Of a stretch of 35,048 nt of DNA, positions 9,126 through 19,500 are shown piece after piece (positions within the stretch are counted from its first letter, which is position 1; each line of letters opens with the position of its first letter). The notes under the pieces are model-generated. The model ran no database searches, was not told where the DNA came from, and was given only the letters and a program-made list of their open reading frames with translations. Origin of the DNA: Chrysochromulina parva. Lineage: Eukaryota > Haptophyta > Prymnesiales > Chrysochromulinaceae. A program made the translations under genes and the position numbers. The stretch is taken from assembly GCA_002887195.1 (NCBI GenBank), contig PJAB01000192.1:1-35048 (forward strand). Direction: 5' to 3'.

Positions 9126-12059
9126 ATGACCGGCGTCGAGCAAATGGCTATGCAGCAAATGGCCGGCGTCGAACGCCAACTTGGCGGCTTGAACCGGCAA
9201 GAGACTGCCGAGATCCTGCACGAGGGCTGGGCGCAGAAGGAGAGCCGCCACCTCGGCCTCTGGCGCCCCCGGTGGCTCGTCCTCTTCCGCGACCGCCGTT
9301 CACAGCTGCCAGTGCTCTGCACATTCAAGAACACCCGTGCTGACTGGAGCCTCCGCGAGCCGCCGCCCGCCGCGACCGAGCGCATTCCCCTCGTCGGTGC
9401 TATCTGCGTGCCCTCGCGCGAGCTCGTGCGCGGCACTCCGAACGTTTTCTGGGTGCAGGCACGCTCTGGGAACTACTTCTTTGCAGCGGGCGGGAGCTCT
9501 GAGTGCGAAAAGTGGGCACGCGCAATCGGCGAAAGCGCCGCCGAGGCCGCGCTCCGCACGAGCCGGGCGGGCGGAAGGCCCACCTCGCCCATCGCGCAGT
9601 TTGGCAGCCCGCACTTTGCGTCGCCAGGCGACAGCCCGGGGAGCCTTCGCCCTCCGCTGGCCTCGCCAGGCGCGATTGCCAGGATTGCCGCGGCGAGCAG
9701 CAGTTGCCTCGCAGTTGCACCGAGCAGCGCCGGCCCGCCCGCTGACGCGGACACCGGCCTGCCACCTATGGCCTCGCTCGAGGCGCTTGTCCACGGCCTC
9801 GAGGGCGGTCTGCACGTGAGCACGAGCAATGCCGCCGCCGCCGTTCCCAATCCAGAGGTCCTCGTCTCGGCGACAGCGGGAGTGACTTCCACGGAGCCGC
9901 CCACGGGCATCGCAGCGAGCGTCGTCGGTGGCAGCGTGCAGATGCGCGCTGCCACCGCCCTCGGCCTCTCCGCCTCCGTCTTTGCCGCTGGCCCCACGGG
10001 CGGCCGTGGCGGCAGCAGCAGAGGCAGCAGCGGCGCGGGCGGCGGCATTGCGCGGCGTGTGTCGTGGCAGACGGCGGCGGCGCCCACTGCCGAGCCGCTC
10101 GTTGAGCGCATTTCCACTGAGGGCACCGAAGGCGCCAAGGGCACCGAGGTCACCGATGCGTCCTACCTCGATGGGTACGACGACGATGGCTCCGCTCCAA
10201 CGGCCACACAGACCGTCGGCGCCGCCGCCGCCGGGCGACCAGCCAGCAGCAGCAGCAGCAGCGGCGGCGAGGTCGCCGGCAGCGGCGGCGAGGGGAGCAG
10301 TGCGGCGCTCGAGACGCTCGAGCGCGATCGCGCCGCCCTCCAGGCCCAGCTTGCCGCCCTGATCGCGCACGAGCACGCGGCCGGGGCCAAGGCGGAAGGG
10401 AGTCACACGGCGGCCGCAGGTGCAGCGGTGGTGGCGCTGGGCCGCACTGAGAGCGAGGATAGCATCGGCGATGGCTTGAGTGGACGGGAGGCGCTACGCC
10501 AGCAGAACGACGTCCTCGCGGCCCAGATCGATGCGCTCCGCAGCACGCTCGGCCGTTTGGCCATTGTCGAACTGCGCGAAGCGCTCGACGAGAGTGCACT
10601 GCACGAGGCAGAGCTCGTCGCGGAGCTCGAGGCGGCGGCCGAGGCAGCGGCCGAGGCGGCGCGCGCGGCGAGTGCAGCGGATGTGCTCGCGATTGCGCTT
10701 CTCGGCGCTGCGTGTGCGGCCGAGGCGGTCACGCACGCGCTCGACACGTGGACACGTGGATACGTGGTCGCGCCGGCAGCCGAGGCGGCTGAGGCGGCTG
10801 AGGCGGCGAGACGCGCCGACCTCGTGAGCGACATCTACCCGGCCGTGGTGCGCTCAGCGTTGGTGGTACGCATGACGGAGGAGCCGGCTGCCGGTGGGCT
10901 TGCCGCCGCCGCCATTCACGGCCCCGAGGATGCGAAGACCACTGTGAAGACCACTCGCGTTGCTATCTCGGCCGCCTCTTCCAAGTGCGCGAGCGATGAG
11001 CTCAACTCCATCCACGGATGGTTCCGTAGATCTGTCGCTGGCCTTGTGGACGCAGTGACCGAACGGAGTGCGGAGGTTCTGCGAATGATCGATGGACCCG
11101 ATGATGCGGTGTCTCCATCGGCGTCACGAACGACGAGTGGCAGTGGAGGCACAGTGGGCGCAGTGGCCACCGTGGGAGCCTCGTCCGCCACAGCGCCCGC
11201 CACAGCGCCCACGACAGTGGCCGACTCGAGCAGCTCGAGCATCGCCCCACACTCGAGCATCTCCCCACGGCGATCTCGCGAGCTCGCCCTCAAGGAGCTC
11301 ATAGTCGCGGGCTTTACGAACGAACCATGGTCCAACGGTTTCGTTAACGGTTTCGAGGCGACGAGCTTCGCCGGGGCGACCGACTCGCCCGCCACAGCGC
11401 CCGCCACAGTGGCCGACTCGCCCACCAGAATGATAGGCAGCAGCGCCAACGGCCACGCTCCGCGCCGCGCCGCATTCGAAGCAGCACATCATCTGCTGCC
11501 CTTTGATGATAGCAACGACCACGCCCTCGATCTGGATGCGCCAGATCTGGATGCACCACCACCCCTTGTGGCGCCGCCCGGTGCCGAGGTGGAGGCTGTG
11601 CTTCAAATTGCCCAGAGTCCGCGCGCCGCCGCGACCGACGCCATTGTGACCACCGACGGCGCAGCGCAGGACGGCGAGGGGAGTGCGCCGGCCACAGACA
11701 AGCCGAGGGCGTCCTCGATAGGCCCTGAGGAGTGCCCTGAGGCGGCGGCGGCGCGCGCAGCGGTCGAAAGTGCCCTCGAGGCCCGCATCGTGGCGGGCGC
11801 GTGCCAGGAGGAGGTGGCGGCGCTCGAGGAGGCGCTCGACGAGGTACGCGAAAGGATGGGGATCTTCCGGCAGCAGCTCCAACAGCTGGGCGACGTTCCC
11901 GAGCGGTGGGGCTCGAGCGACTCGCTCCCCGTCTATGACGAGTACGACGTCGACTACGACGAGGGCGAAGAGGAGAACGAGGCGTACGTCCCTTTCGGTA
12001 TGGGGGGCCAAGGTGAGGACCGACCCTCCGTGCTACCGTGGGAGGCGCTGCGCACGTGA
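9126..12059 (+). CDS. PH-domain protein with coiled coils and acidic C-terminus
   Basis: 977 residues from ATG at 9126. Residues about 33-138 read as a pleckstrin-homology domain: EGWAQKES start, WRPRWLVLF second strand, FWVQARSGNYFFAA late strands, and a final helix with the invariant Trp (W130, CEKWARAIG). PH domains bind phosphoinositides or proteins at membranes. A long Ala/Ser/Thr/Gly-rich region follows, interrupted by predicted coiled coils near residues 395-420 and 455-525 (heptad-like Leu/Ala/Glu). Another coil near residues 880-920 precedes an acidic Tyr/Asp/Glu tail (YDEYDVDYDEGEEENE). A short Thr/Ala/Pro segment (ATAPATVADS-like) occurs twice. No catalytic domain is visible. It is probably a membrane-associated scaffold; I cannot name a specific family. 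Confidence 0.8.
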   Translation: MTGVEQMAMQQMAGVERQLGGLNRQETAEILHEGWAQKESRHLGLWRPRWLVLFRDRRSQLPVLCTFKNTRADWSLREPPPAATERIPLVGAICVPSRELVRGTPNVFWVQARSGNYFFAAGGSSECEKWARAIGESAAEAALRTSRAGGRPTSPIAQFGSPHFASPGDSPGSLRPPLASPGAIARIAAASSSCLAVAPSSAGPPADADTGLPPMASLEALVHGLEGGLHVSTSNAAAAVPNPEVLVSATAGVTSTEPPTGIAASVVGGSVQMRAATALGLSASVFAAGPTGGRGGSSRGSSGAGGGIARRVSWQTAAAPTAEPLVERISTEGTEGAKGTEVTDASYLDGYDDDGSAPTATQTVGAAAAGRPASSSSSSGGEVAGSGGEGSSAALETLERDRAALQAQLAALIAHEHAAGAKAEGSHTAAAGAAVVALGRTESEDSIGDGLSGREALRQQNDVLAAQIDALRSTLGRLAIVELREALDESALHEAELVAELEAAAEAAAEAARAASAADVLAIALLGAACAAEAVTHALDTWTRGYVVAPAAEAAEAAEAARRADLVSDIYPAVVRSALVVRMTEEPAAGGLAAAAIHGPEDAKTTVKTTRVAISAASSKCASDELNSIHGWFRRSVAGLVDAVTERSAEVLRMIDGPDDAVSPSASRTTSGSGGTVGAVATVGASSATAPATAPTTVADSSSSSIAPHSSISPRRSRELALKELIVAGFTNEPWSNGFVNGFEATSFAGATDSPATAPATVADSPTRMIGSSANGHAPRRAAFEAAHHLLPFDDSNDHALDLDAPDLDAPPPLVAPPGAEVEAVLQIAQSPRAAATDAIVTTDGAAQDGEGSAPATDKPRASSIGPEECPEAAAARAAVESALEARIVAGACQEEVAALEEALDEVRERMGIFRQQLQQLGDVPERWGSSDSLPVYDEYDVDYDEGEEENEAYVPFGMGGQGEDRPSVLPWEALRT

Positions 12060-12575
12060 ACGAGTCGACGTCGAGCGCCGCCTAAACCCGATCGATCCTC
12101 CGAGCTCTACTTTACACAAGTACTAGTAGAGACGTAGAATGTGTAGCCGATAGTATAGCGCACGACCGCAAACTCGCAATTCGCAGGCACGCAGGGGTGT
12201 TGCGGGGTGATGTCTCCGGAGGGGAATTATAGCGTAATATGAAGTGAAAGCGAAAGCCGAAACCCTCCCCCAAGGTCAAAATCTTGCACCGAGCCGCACT
12301 GATTTACACGCGACGCGGTCGCTACAGGATCAGATCGGGACCAGATCTCCTGGATCAGCGATCACATCAGCGAGGATGCAGCTTGCAGGGAACCATGCAT
12401 GACCCACATGCGCGCGCCGCGTGTGTGAGGTATGTGCTGCCACACCGTGCACGCTCGCCCACACCATTGATGTATTCAGCCCCGGCCGTGATCCAGACTG
12501 CAGAGTCAACGCGGGCATACCCCGGGCTCTGCCTCTCACACCCTCGTCGCGTCGACAGTCTCGCCACTCACACGT
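12060..12575. other. Convergent intergenic region
   Basis: 516 bp between the 3' ends of the PH-domain gene and the hydrolase gene. It is slightly less GC-rich than the flanking genes. No gene, RNA or repeat was recognised. Confidence 0.6.
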
Positions 12576-15500
12576 TCACGGGTTGACGACGTGGTTCGGG
12601 GCGGCGAGGAAGGACCAGACATTAGTGAAGCGGTGGGTCATGCGCGAGGTGCGAAGGCGAGCACGCCGCTGCGTCATGACAATCTCGCGGATGTCATCAA
12701 TCATCCAGCGGTTGAGGTTGAAGAAGTTGTGCCGCATCTCGTGCACGTTGTTATCCATCCACGAGACGTCTATCACGTCTAGGTCGAGGGGCATGATGCG
12801 CTTGCCGCGGGGCGCCATCGGCGGCGCACCGCGCACCACGCGCCTTGGGCGCAGGATGGCCCCGTCATCCTGGCTACGCTGCAAGTGCAGCGGCGTGAAC
12901 TGGCGTCGGATCGGCGCTGCACTTGGCGACAGGGCGAGGGCGGCGGGCGACCCCGTCAGGGCGGCAGGCGACCCCACCTGCGTTGGCGGCGGGTCGGTCA
13001 CTAACACCTCGATTGTGTCCGCCCTGATGCCCGCCCCATTCACCTCGACGGCACCACCGCCCGGCGACTCCGCCGTCACCGACTCCAAGTGACTGAGCTC
13101 GACGTTCACCACCGCCAGCGGCTTATCCCGTGCCTTAGATCGCGCCTTAGACCGTGCCTTAGACCTTGACTTCGATGTACGTGACGCGGCGCGCCCCTCC
13201 TCCATTTCCGCCCCCTCATCCCCCTCCTCCACCTTCGGCACCCTGGGGGTCAAAGCCAGCGGGGAGAGAGCCCGCTTCATAGGGCTCGTAGGCGCAGATG
13301 CTGAGCGCCGGTGCGTCGGTCGCTCGGACCTCACCGCAGCCTTGGGCGCGGCCATGGGTGGCCGCCTTGCGGCGTCGCTCAGCCTTGCGGCATCGCTATG
13401 GCTGCGCGGCGAGGACGGCGCGCTGCCCATGGGCGAGTCGGGCGGCTGGTCGGTCAAGTGGACGAGGTCAAACGGGTGCTTGCCGAGAGCGTGCTCGCGG
13501 TTGAAGAATTCAGAATAGGCGAGGGCGCCGTCGGCGTGGTCGGCGTATAGTGTGATGTGGTCACACAGCTTGCGGAGCGCGGCAAAGTCGTGTTTGACGA
13601 ATCGGTTCAGAGATGCGTCCGGGTTCAGCAGGAGCGTCGTTGCGAGTCGCATCTTTGGCCCGCTCCGCGGCGGCTGTCGCGGGTGCTTGCTGAGGTCGCT
13701 CAGGTCGAGGTGACCTCGAACTGAGGGGTGGGCGGAAAGGGGTGGGGCCCAGCCCAATTGCTCCGCCAGCCATTCTACTGGAGATCGGCTGATGGGCTTC
13801 TCACGACGAAGGGCCTCCGCACTTTCCGCAGCTGAGGCGGCGACGGCGCCGCCGCCGTCAGCCGCGGGAAGCAGGAAGTCGGTGAGCAGCGGCAAGGCAG
13901 TGAAGAGGAGCATCGCCCCGAGCGAGTGCGCGAGGATATGGATGGTTCGGCAGCCTGCCTCGATGAGAGACTCAATAAAGTCCACAAAGTCCTGCGCCAT
14001 CGCTGGCTCCTGCGAGGCCACGTGCTTCGCATTGAAGTAGCCCGACGTTTTCCCTCCGGGCCAGCCAAAGACGAAGGGATGCAGGTGGTTCGGGAAGTCG
14101 CCGAGCGCCCAGAGCTGGGCTATGCGCTTGAGAGCGTCCGATGTGGGGCTGTTGAAGCCATGCATGAAGATGACGGCCTCGTAGTTGCCATCCTCCGAGT
14201 TGAGACGCCATCGCCGCCCGTCGGGTCCACGCACGCTAAGACCTGCCAACACCGGGTCGTCCCCGTTTGGTCCTGTCGAGCCTGGCTCCACCACTGCCGA
14301 GACAGCGCCGAACTTGCTCTCGATGTGCCTCCGGATGCTTGGCCTCGCGAGCCCTATGCCTCCCGCATCCACCTCCGTGTACACGCCGTTCTTCACCTTG
14401 TAGAGCACCCAGTTGAGGCTTTGCTTTGCCGCAAGCTCGCGAGCCTCGCCCTCATTCATGAGCTCCGACAGCACAAAGTTGCGGATGCCCTGCTCGCTGA
14501 CGACGACGTAGCGCTCGGGCACCTCTGCGGCCGAGCTCGGCACCTGCACCGGCACCTGCACGGGGCCCGCCGCCGCCGCGCCGCCTGTCGAACCGCCTGC
14601 CGCGCCAACTATCGGGCATGCCGAGCCAGATATCTCGGCGTCGCTCGTCGACTCATCTGCTGGATCGGGCAGCACAGGCAAGGTATTCGACGCGGCCGGC
14701 ACAAACTCGATCGACACCGTCGAGCGCTCGAAGGCGGTGTATACGGAGGGGGCGTTGTAGCCCGAGATCTGAACGCCGTCGCGCCCGGCTGTAACGACGA
14801 GCGTGGGCGGGTACCTGCTCCCAGCCAATTCCGGATCATCCAGCTTGATGAGCTGCTCGATGCACCACGCCGCCGACGGCTGCGACGGCTTCCAGTAATG
14901 GCCGCACACCGTCACGTAGTCGTTGCGACGCAGCGAGGACACGCCGAGCGCCGCAAACTCGTCGACGCTGAATTGGACGTTCGAGGCGTGGCTGCCGGCG
15001 CCCTTGGCGCGCAGTGCATCCACGAGCACTGCGCTCTCTATCTGCTTGCCGTTGCACGGCTTCGCGCCCTCAAAGTCGGTGACGGCGCCCAGATCGCGCC
15101 ACTGGCAGCCGAGGGGCTTGGCGGCCTCGGGGCCCGAGAGCGGCGTCACCTCGGGCAGGTGATTAAAGAAGCGGCCGGCCGAGGAGCACTCGACCGAGCA
15201 CACCCCCCAGCGCGCCCCGTCGGGATGCCGGACTGTTTGGAACCAGTACTCGTCGAGCGGCTCGGCGCGGCATTGGCAGTACGCGACGCGCAGCGAGCGG
15301 AAGGTGAAGCCACTCCCGTACTCGGTTGCTCGGAAGGGACCAGTCGGTTGGCCGTGCTCCCACACGCCGTTCAGCGTCTCGCCGTTGCGCGCCGAGTCGT
15401 TCCACGTGCCCAGCCCGTGCGGCCGCCCCTCCGCGTCCAGCGACCCTTCATAGCCAAAGAAGCGCGGCGGCTCACGCAGCCAACTGCTGATGAAATCGGT

Positions 15501-16154
15501 GCACGGCAGGAACGGCAGCTCGAAGCTGGACCGGTAGACAAACTGCGAGGGGGCGTGCGGCCCGAGTGGGCGCACGCTCCACCACCATGCGAAGTCCGCG
15601 AGGCAGCAAATTCCGTGCCGCACCATGTACGGGTAGACGATGTGATGCGCCGACCACTCCACCACACTCAGCACGACGCCAGCGAAGATGCCGATCACAA
15701 TATACAAGGAACTCTCGCGCTCACACTCGGGGACGCTAGAATCGCGGCACGCGAACACGACCGCCGCGTACGCGGCCAGTCCGAGCACCATCCAGCCGAT
15801 GACGCTCCGGACCACATCAGCGAGCTTGTACACGATCACGAGCACCACGAACGCGAGCGCGAAGAGCAGCCAATTCACTCGATTATCGAGCAGCCCGAAC
15901 GGGTCGATGCTGATGTAGAGGGAGTTGCCCGAGTTCTGAGTCAATACCGCTGCCTCAGCGCTGCTCAAGTTGTCACCTGGTGTCGGCTTGTCGGCGAAGT
16001 ACACATCGACCACGCCGAAGGCCACGCAGCCGAACGCAAGCAGAACGGCAAAGCCTTTGGTCGTCCGGTTGGTAATCGTGCCGCCGAGCTGCCGGCGCAG
16101 CCGGCGCATCGTCATAAGCTTGAACGTGAGCTCAATGCCACGCCATGTGTCCAT
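12576..16154 (-). CDS. Membrane-anchored DUF900-type alpha/beta hydrolase
   Basis: 1192 residues from ATG at 16154 (MDTWRG). The frame is open 93 codons upstream but only from a GTG, so I take the first ATG. Four hydrophobic segments lie near residues 33-52, 94-114, 116-135 and 150-168. A MORN-like stretch follows (GYEGSLDAEGRPHGLGTW, about 240-280). The hydrolase domain spans about residues 650-780: FMHGFNS oxyanion-type loop, then the nucleophile elbow AHSLG with Ser744 (codon 13923-13925). This matches the DUF900 family of serine-hydrolase-like proteins, whose substrate is unknown. After a Ser/Arg/Lys-rich low-complexity region, the last 80 residues are conserved-looking again (DVIDVSWMDNNVHEMRHNF) and may supply the catalytic His. 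Probably a membrane-bound esterase or lipase; substrate and membrane are unknown. Confidence 0.8.
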   Translation of the reverse strand: MDTWRGIELTFKLMTMRRLRRQLGGTITNRTTKGFAVLLAFGCVAFGVVDVYFADKPTPGDNLSSAEAAVLTQNSGNSLYISIDPFGLLDNRVNWLLFALAFVVLVIVYKLADVVRSVIGWMVLGLAAYAAVVFACRDSSVPECERESSLYIVIGIFAGVVLSVVEWSAHHIVYPYMVRHGICCLADFAWWWSVRPLGPHAPSQFVYRSSFELPFLPCTDFISSWLREPPRFFGYEGSLDAEGRPHGLGTWNDSARNGETLNGVWEHGQPTGPFRATEYGSGFTFRSLRVAYCQCRAEPLDEYWFQTVRHPDGARWGVCSVECSSAGRFFNHLPEVTPLSGPEAAKPLGCQWRDLGAVTDFEGAKPCNGKQIESAVLVDALRAKGAGSHASNVQFSVDEFAALGVSSLRRNDYVTVCGHYWKPSQPSAAWCIEQLIKLDDPELAGSRYPPTLVVTAGRDGVQISGYNAPSVYTAFERSTVSIEFVPAASNTLPVLPDPADESTSDAEISGSACPIVGAAGGSTGGAAAAGPVQVPVQVPSSAAEVPERYVVVSEQGIRNFVLSELMNEGEARELAAKQSLNWVLYKVKNGVYTEVDAGGIGLARPSIRRHIESKFGAVSAVVEPGSTGPNGDDPVLAGLSVRGPDGRRWRLNSEDGNYEAVIFMHGFNSPTSDALKRIAQLWALGDFPNHLHPFVFGWPGGKTSGYFNAKHVASQEPAMAQDFVDFIESLIEAGCRTIHILAHSLGAMLLFTALPLLTDFLLPAADGGGAVAASAAESAEALRREKPISRSPVEWLAEQLGWAPPLSAHPSVRGHLDLSDLSKHPRQPPRSGPKMRLATTLLLNPDASLNRFVKHDFAALRKLCDHITLYADHADGALAYSEFFNREHALGKHPFDLVHLTDQPPDSPMGSAPSSPRSHSDAARLSDAARRPPMAAPKAAVRSERPTHRRSASAPTSPMKRALSPLALTPRVPKVEEGDEGAEMEEGRAASRTSKSRSKARSKARSKARDKPLAVVNVELSHLESVTAESPGGGAVEVNGAGIRADTIEVLVTDPPPTQVGSPAALTGSPAALALSPSAAPIRRQFTPLHLQRSQDDGAILRPRRVVRGAPPMAPRGKRIMPLDLDVIDVSWMDNNVHEMRHNFFNLNRWMIDDIREIVMTQRRARLRTSRMTHRFTNVWSFLAAPNHVVNP

Positions 16155-16532
16155 GCCTCGTGGACCGCGAAAAGGCGCCCCGAGAAACCACCGAGAACCG
16201 CCACGTCTGTTGATTGCGAAGGAAACGAAACTCTTCGAGCAGTCGCTCACAGCATGCGAACCGAGTGGGTTTGAAGATGTCGCGTTGCTACATGTAGTAT
16301 GTAAACCTCCCTCAACCTCGACGACGCAACGTTCTTCATCCAAGAAACGAATCAAAGTTGCGAGTGCACCCTGCGAGGACGACTCGCGTGAGGTAGCCAG
16401 CGCGCACCGTTTGCACCTCGCCCGAGCCCACACCGTTTGCTCACCTCGCCGGCGCCTCCGTGCGCGCTCGCAGGCCCTCCGCGCGTGCCCTCTTTAGCGG
16501 ACCAGTCTTGCAAGAAAGAAGTGCGGGCACCC
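16155..16532. promoter_or_regulatory. Divergent promoter region, hydrolase / myosin
   Basis: 378 bp lie between the hydrolase ATG (minus) and the myosin ATG (plus). The myosin start sits in a good eukaryotic context (CACCCATGGCG). No defined promoter motif was recognised. Confidence 0.5.
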
Positions 16533-19500
16533 ATGGCGGAGTTGGTAGACGATCTCGCACAGCTGTCGTCAATCGATGACAGCGTCGTGATGGCGACGCT
16601 CAAGACGCGCCACGAGAAGGACGAAATCTACACTAAGAACGGCGCCGTGCTCATCGCGATCAACCCGTACAAGACGATCCACCTCTACGACGATGGCAAG
16701 CTCGCGCAGTACAAGGGGAGCATGTCGCTCGAGTCCGAACCGCCTCACATTTTTGCGGTTTCTGCCACGGCGCATCGCGCGATGATCTCGAATGGTGTCA
16801 ACCAAGCGCTCGTCATCTCGGGCGAGTCGGGCGCGGGCAAGACGGAGAGCGCGCGCTTCATCCTCCAGTACCTGCGCTACGTGTCGAATGCATCGCACGG
16901 GCTCGAGGAGAAGGTGTACAAGTCGCAGCCGATCACTGAGGCCTTTGGGTGCGCCAAGACCGTGCGCAATGACAACAGCTCGCGCTTCGGCAAGTTCCTC
17001 AAGCTCTACTTCGACAAGAGCGCGCGCATCAAGGCGCGCCTGCCGCCCAGCGCCCCGCCCCGCCCAGGCGCCTCCCCGCCCGCGCACCGGCCCCCATCCG
17101 AGCCCGGCGGGGCACGTCTCGGGCGCCGCGCGCGCGCTGGAATCCCTGTACCCCTCGCTTGCTCACGGCTCGATGGCTTGTGCTGCGCAGGGCGCCTCCC
17201 TCTCGACTTACCTGCTCGAAAAGTCGCGCATCACGCACATCGGCAACGGCGAGCGCGCGTACCACATCTTCTACGAGCTGCTGCGCGGTATGAGCGCTGC
17301 CGAGCTCAAGGGTATCCAGCTCAGCTCGAGCGACAGTAAGTCATACAGCTACCTCAAGCATGGCGACCCGGTGCCGGCCAAGCACGACGCGCACGGCCTC
17401 GCGGAGCTCAAGGAGGCGCTCACCGCACAGAACGTGTCCGACGCGGAGCAGAAGGAGTACTGGCAGCTCATGGCTGGCGTCATGCTGCTCGGCAACGTCA
17501 CATTCGACCCGGCCAAGACCGAGTCGGCCCAGATCCTCTCGTCGTCGATGCAGTACCTCAAGGACGCCGAGCAGGTGCTGGGGCTGCAGCCGGACTCGGT
17601 GGGCAAAGCACTCACCAAGCGCAAGATCAAGGCGGGCGCCGAGTTCGTCGACCAGGACCTCAAGCTCGATGCGGCCAACGACGGTCGCGATGCGCTCTCG
17701 AAGGCCATCTACTCGAAGCTCTTCGACTACCTCATCGTGCAGATCAACCAAGCCCTCGCGGCTGGTGAAGAGGTGATCGACGAGTCGAAGGCCTCGATCA
17801 TCGGCGTCGTCGACATCTTCGGCTTCGAGGTCTTCGAGGTCAACTCGCTCGAGCAGCTCTGCATCAACTTCACCAACGAGAAGCTGCAGGCGCTCTTCAC
17901 GGCCACCGTCTTCGAGCAGACCCTACAAGCCTACAAGGCGGACGGCATCGACGCAGACGAGATCACCTACGTCGACAACAAGGCACTCATCGCCATCTTC
18001 GAGGTGCCTAACACGGGCTTGTGGAACCTTCTCTCCGAGGAGTGCATGGTGCCTAAGGGCTCCGACAAGGGGTTCACCGAGAAGCTGCACGACGCGCAGG
18101 CCAAGGGTTCGGCCCTCTCCATCGTCAAGGGCGCAAGCCGCTCTGACGGCTTCCAGGTAGAGCACTTCGCGGGTCGTGTTACCTACAAAACGACCAACTG
18201 GCTCGACAAGAACAAGGACCCGCTCTCGGGTGACCTCGTGATCCTGATGCAGTTTAGCAACAACTCAGTGCTCAAGCGGCTCTTCGAGGACACCTCAAAG
18301 CCCGAGGCGGGCGGCAAGGGCGCGAAGTTCAAGTCGACCAAGTTCAAGGGCGTCGTCGACACCTTCCGCACGCAGCTGACCAGCCTGTACGACGTGCTCC
18401 AGGCGTCGCAACTCCACTTCATCCGTTGCTTCAAGCCAAACGACCGCAAGTCGGCAGACGTGTGGGACGAGTCGACGGTCTCGCGCCAGCTGCACACGTC
18501 CGGCGTGCTCGACGCGCTTCGCGTGGCGCGTACAGGCTACCCTGACCGCATGACCTACGCCGAGTTCGCCTCGTACTTTGGTGACGTGGCGAAGATCCCG
18601 CGCGGCGACACGCGCTCGCCCAGGGAGAAGACAGCCGCCATCTGCGCCAACATGCAGGTGACGCCCAAGCAGCACAAGCTGGGCAGGGAGCGAATCTTCA
18701 TGGCGCTCGGCGTGCTCGACGGCCTCAAGACCAAGCGCACCGAGCGGATGGCCAAGGTCGTCATCAAGCTGCAGGCCGGCGCGCGCGCCATGAAGGCGCG
18801 AAAACTGGCTCGCCAGCTGCGTGAGATTCGGCTCAAGGCGCAGAAGGCCATGGAGACGGCCGCGGCGGGTACCGACATACCGGCACTGGCGGCGGCCATC
18901 GCCGCTGCGAAGAGCGCGGGCGTGCACCTGGCGCCCAAGGGCAAGGCCGCCGTCGACAAGGCGGAGGCGACGCTCGCTCGTCTCAAGCAGGAGGAGGCAG
19001 AGCGCTTGGCGGCGACGCAGGCGCTTGAGAAGGCCATGGCCGGCTTCGACATGGCGGCGCTCGCGGCGGCGATCGCGATGGCGAGCAAAGTCAAGGGGGT
19101 CGACGCGGTGCTGATGCAGAAGGCGCAGACGGCGCATGCCAAGTTAGTGGAGGAGGAGCGGCTGCGGAAGGAAGAGGAGGAGCGTCTCAAGAAGATGGCC
19201 GCCGAGCAGAAGGCAGCCGAGGAGAAGAGGCTCGCCGAGGAGCGCAAGAAGCGGCAGGAGGAGGAGGAGAACCGGCGCAAGGCCGAGTCTAAGGCGGAGG
19301 CGGACGCGAAGGCCAAGGCGGAGGCCGACAAGAAAGCGGCTTTGATGAACGCAGACAAGGCGGCGGTGGAAAGGGCCAAGAAGGAGAAGGAGGAGGCGGA
19401 GAGGGCGGCCATCCAGGCCGAGCAGAATGCCATCCAGGCCGAGGAGGAGCTGCGCGCTCGCGCGATCAAAGAGCTTGCGCGTCGCAAGATCACCTTCAAG

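Noticed and set aside
13926..16274. Plus-strand 782-residue ORF
   Set aside because: It lies antisense to the DUF900 hydrolase gene, has no domain, and its His/Arg/Ala-rich composition is typical of a GC-rich shadow frame.
16155..16433. N-terminal extension of the hydrolase ORF
   Set aside because: Open frame but begins at GTG without any ATG; eukaryotic start rules favour 16154.
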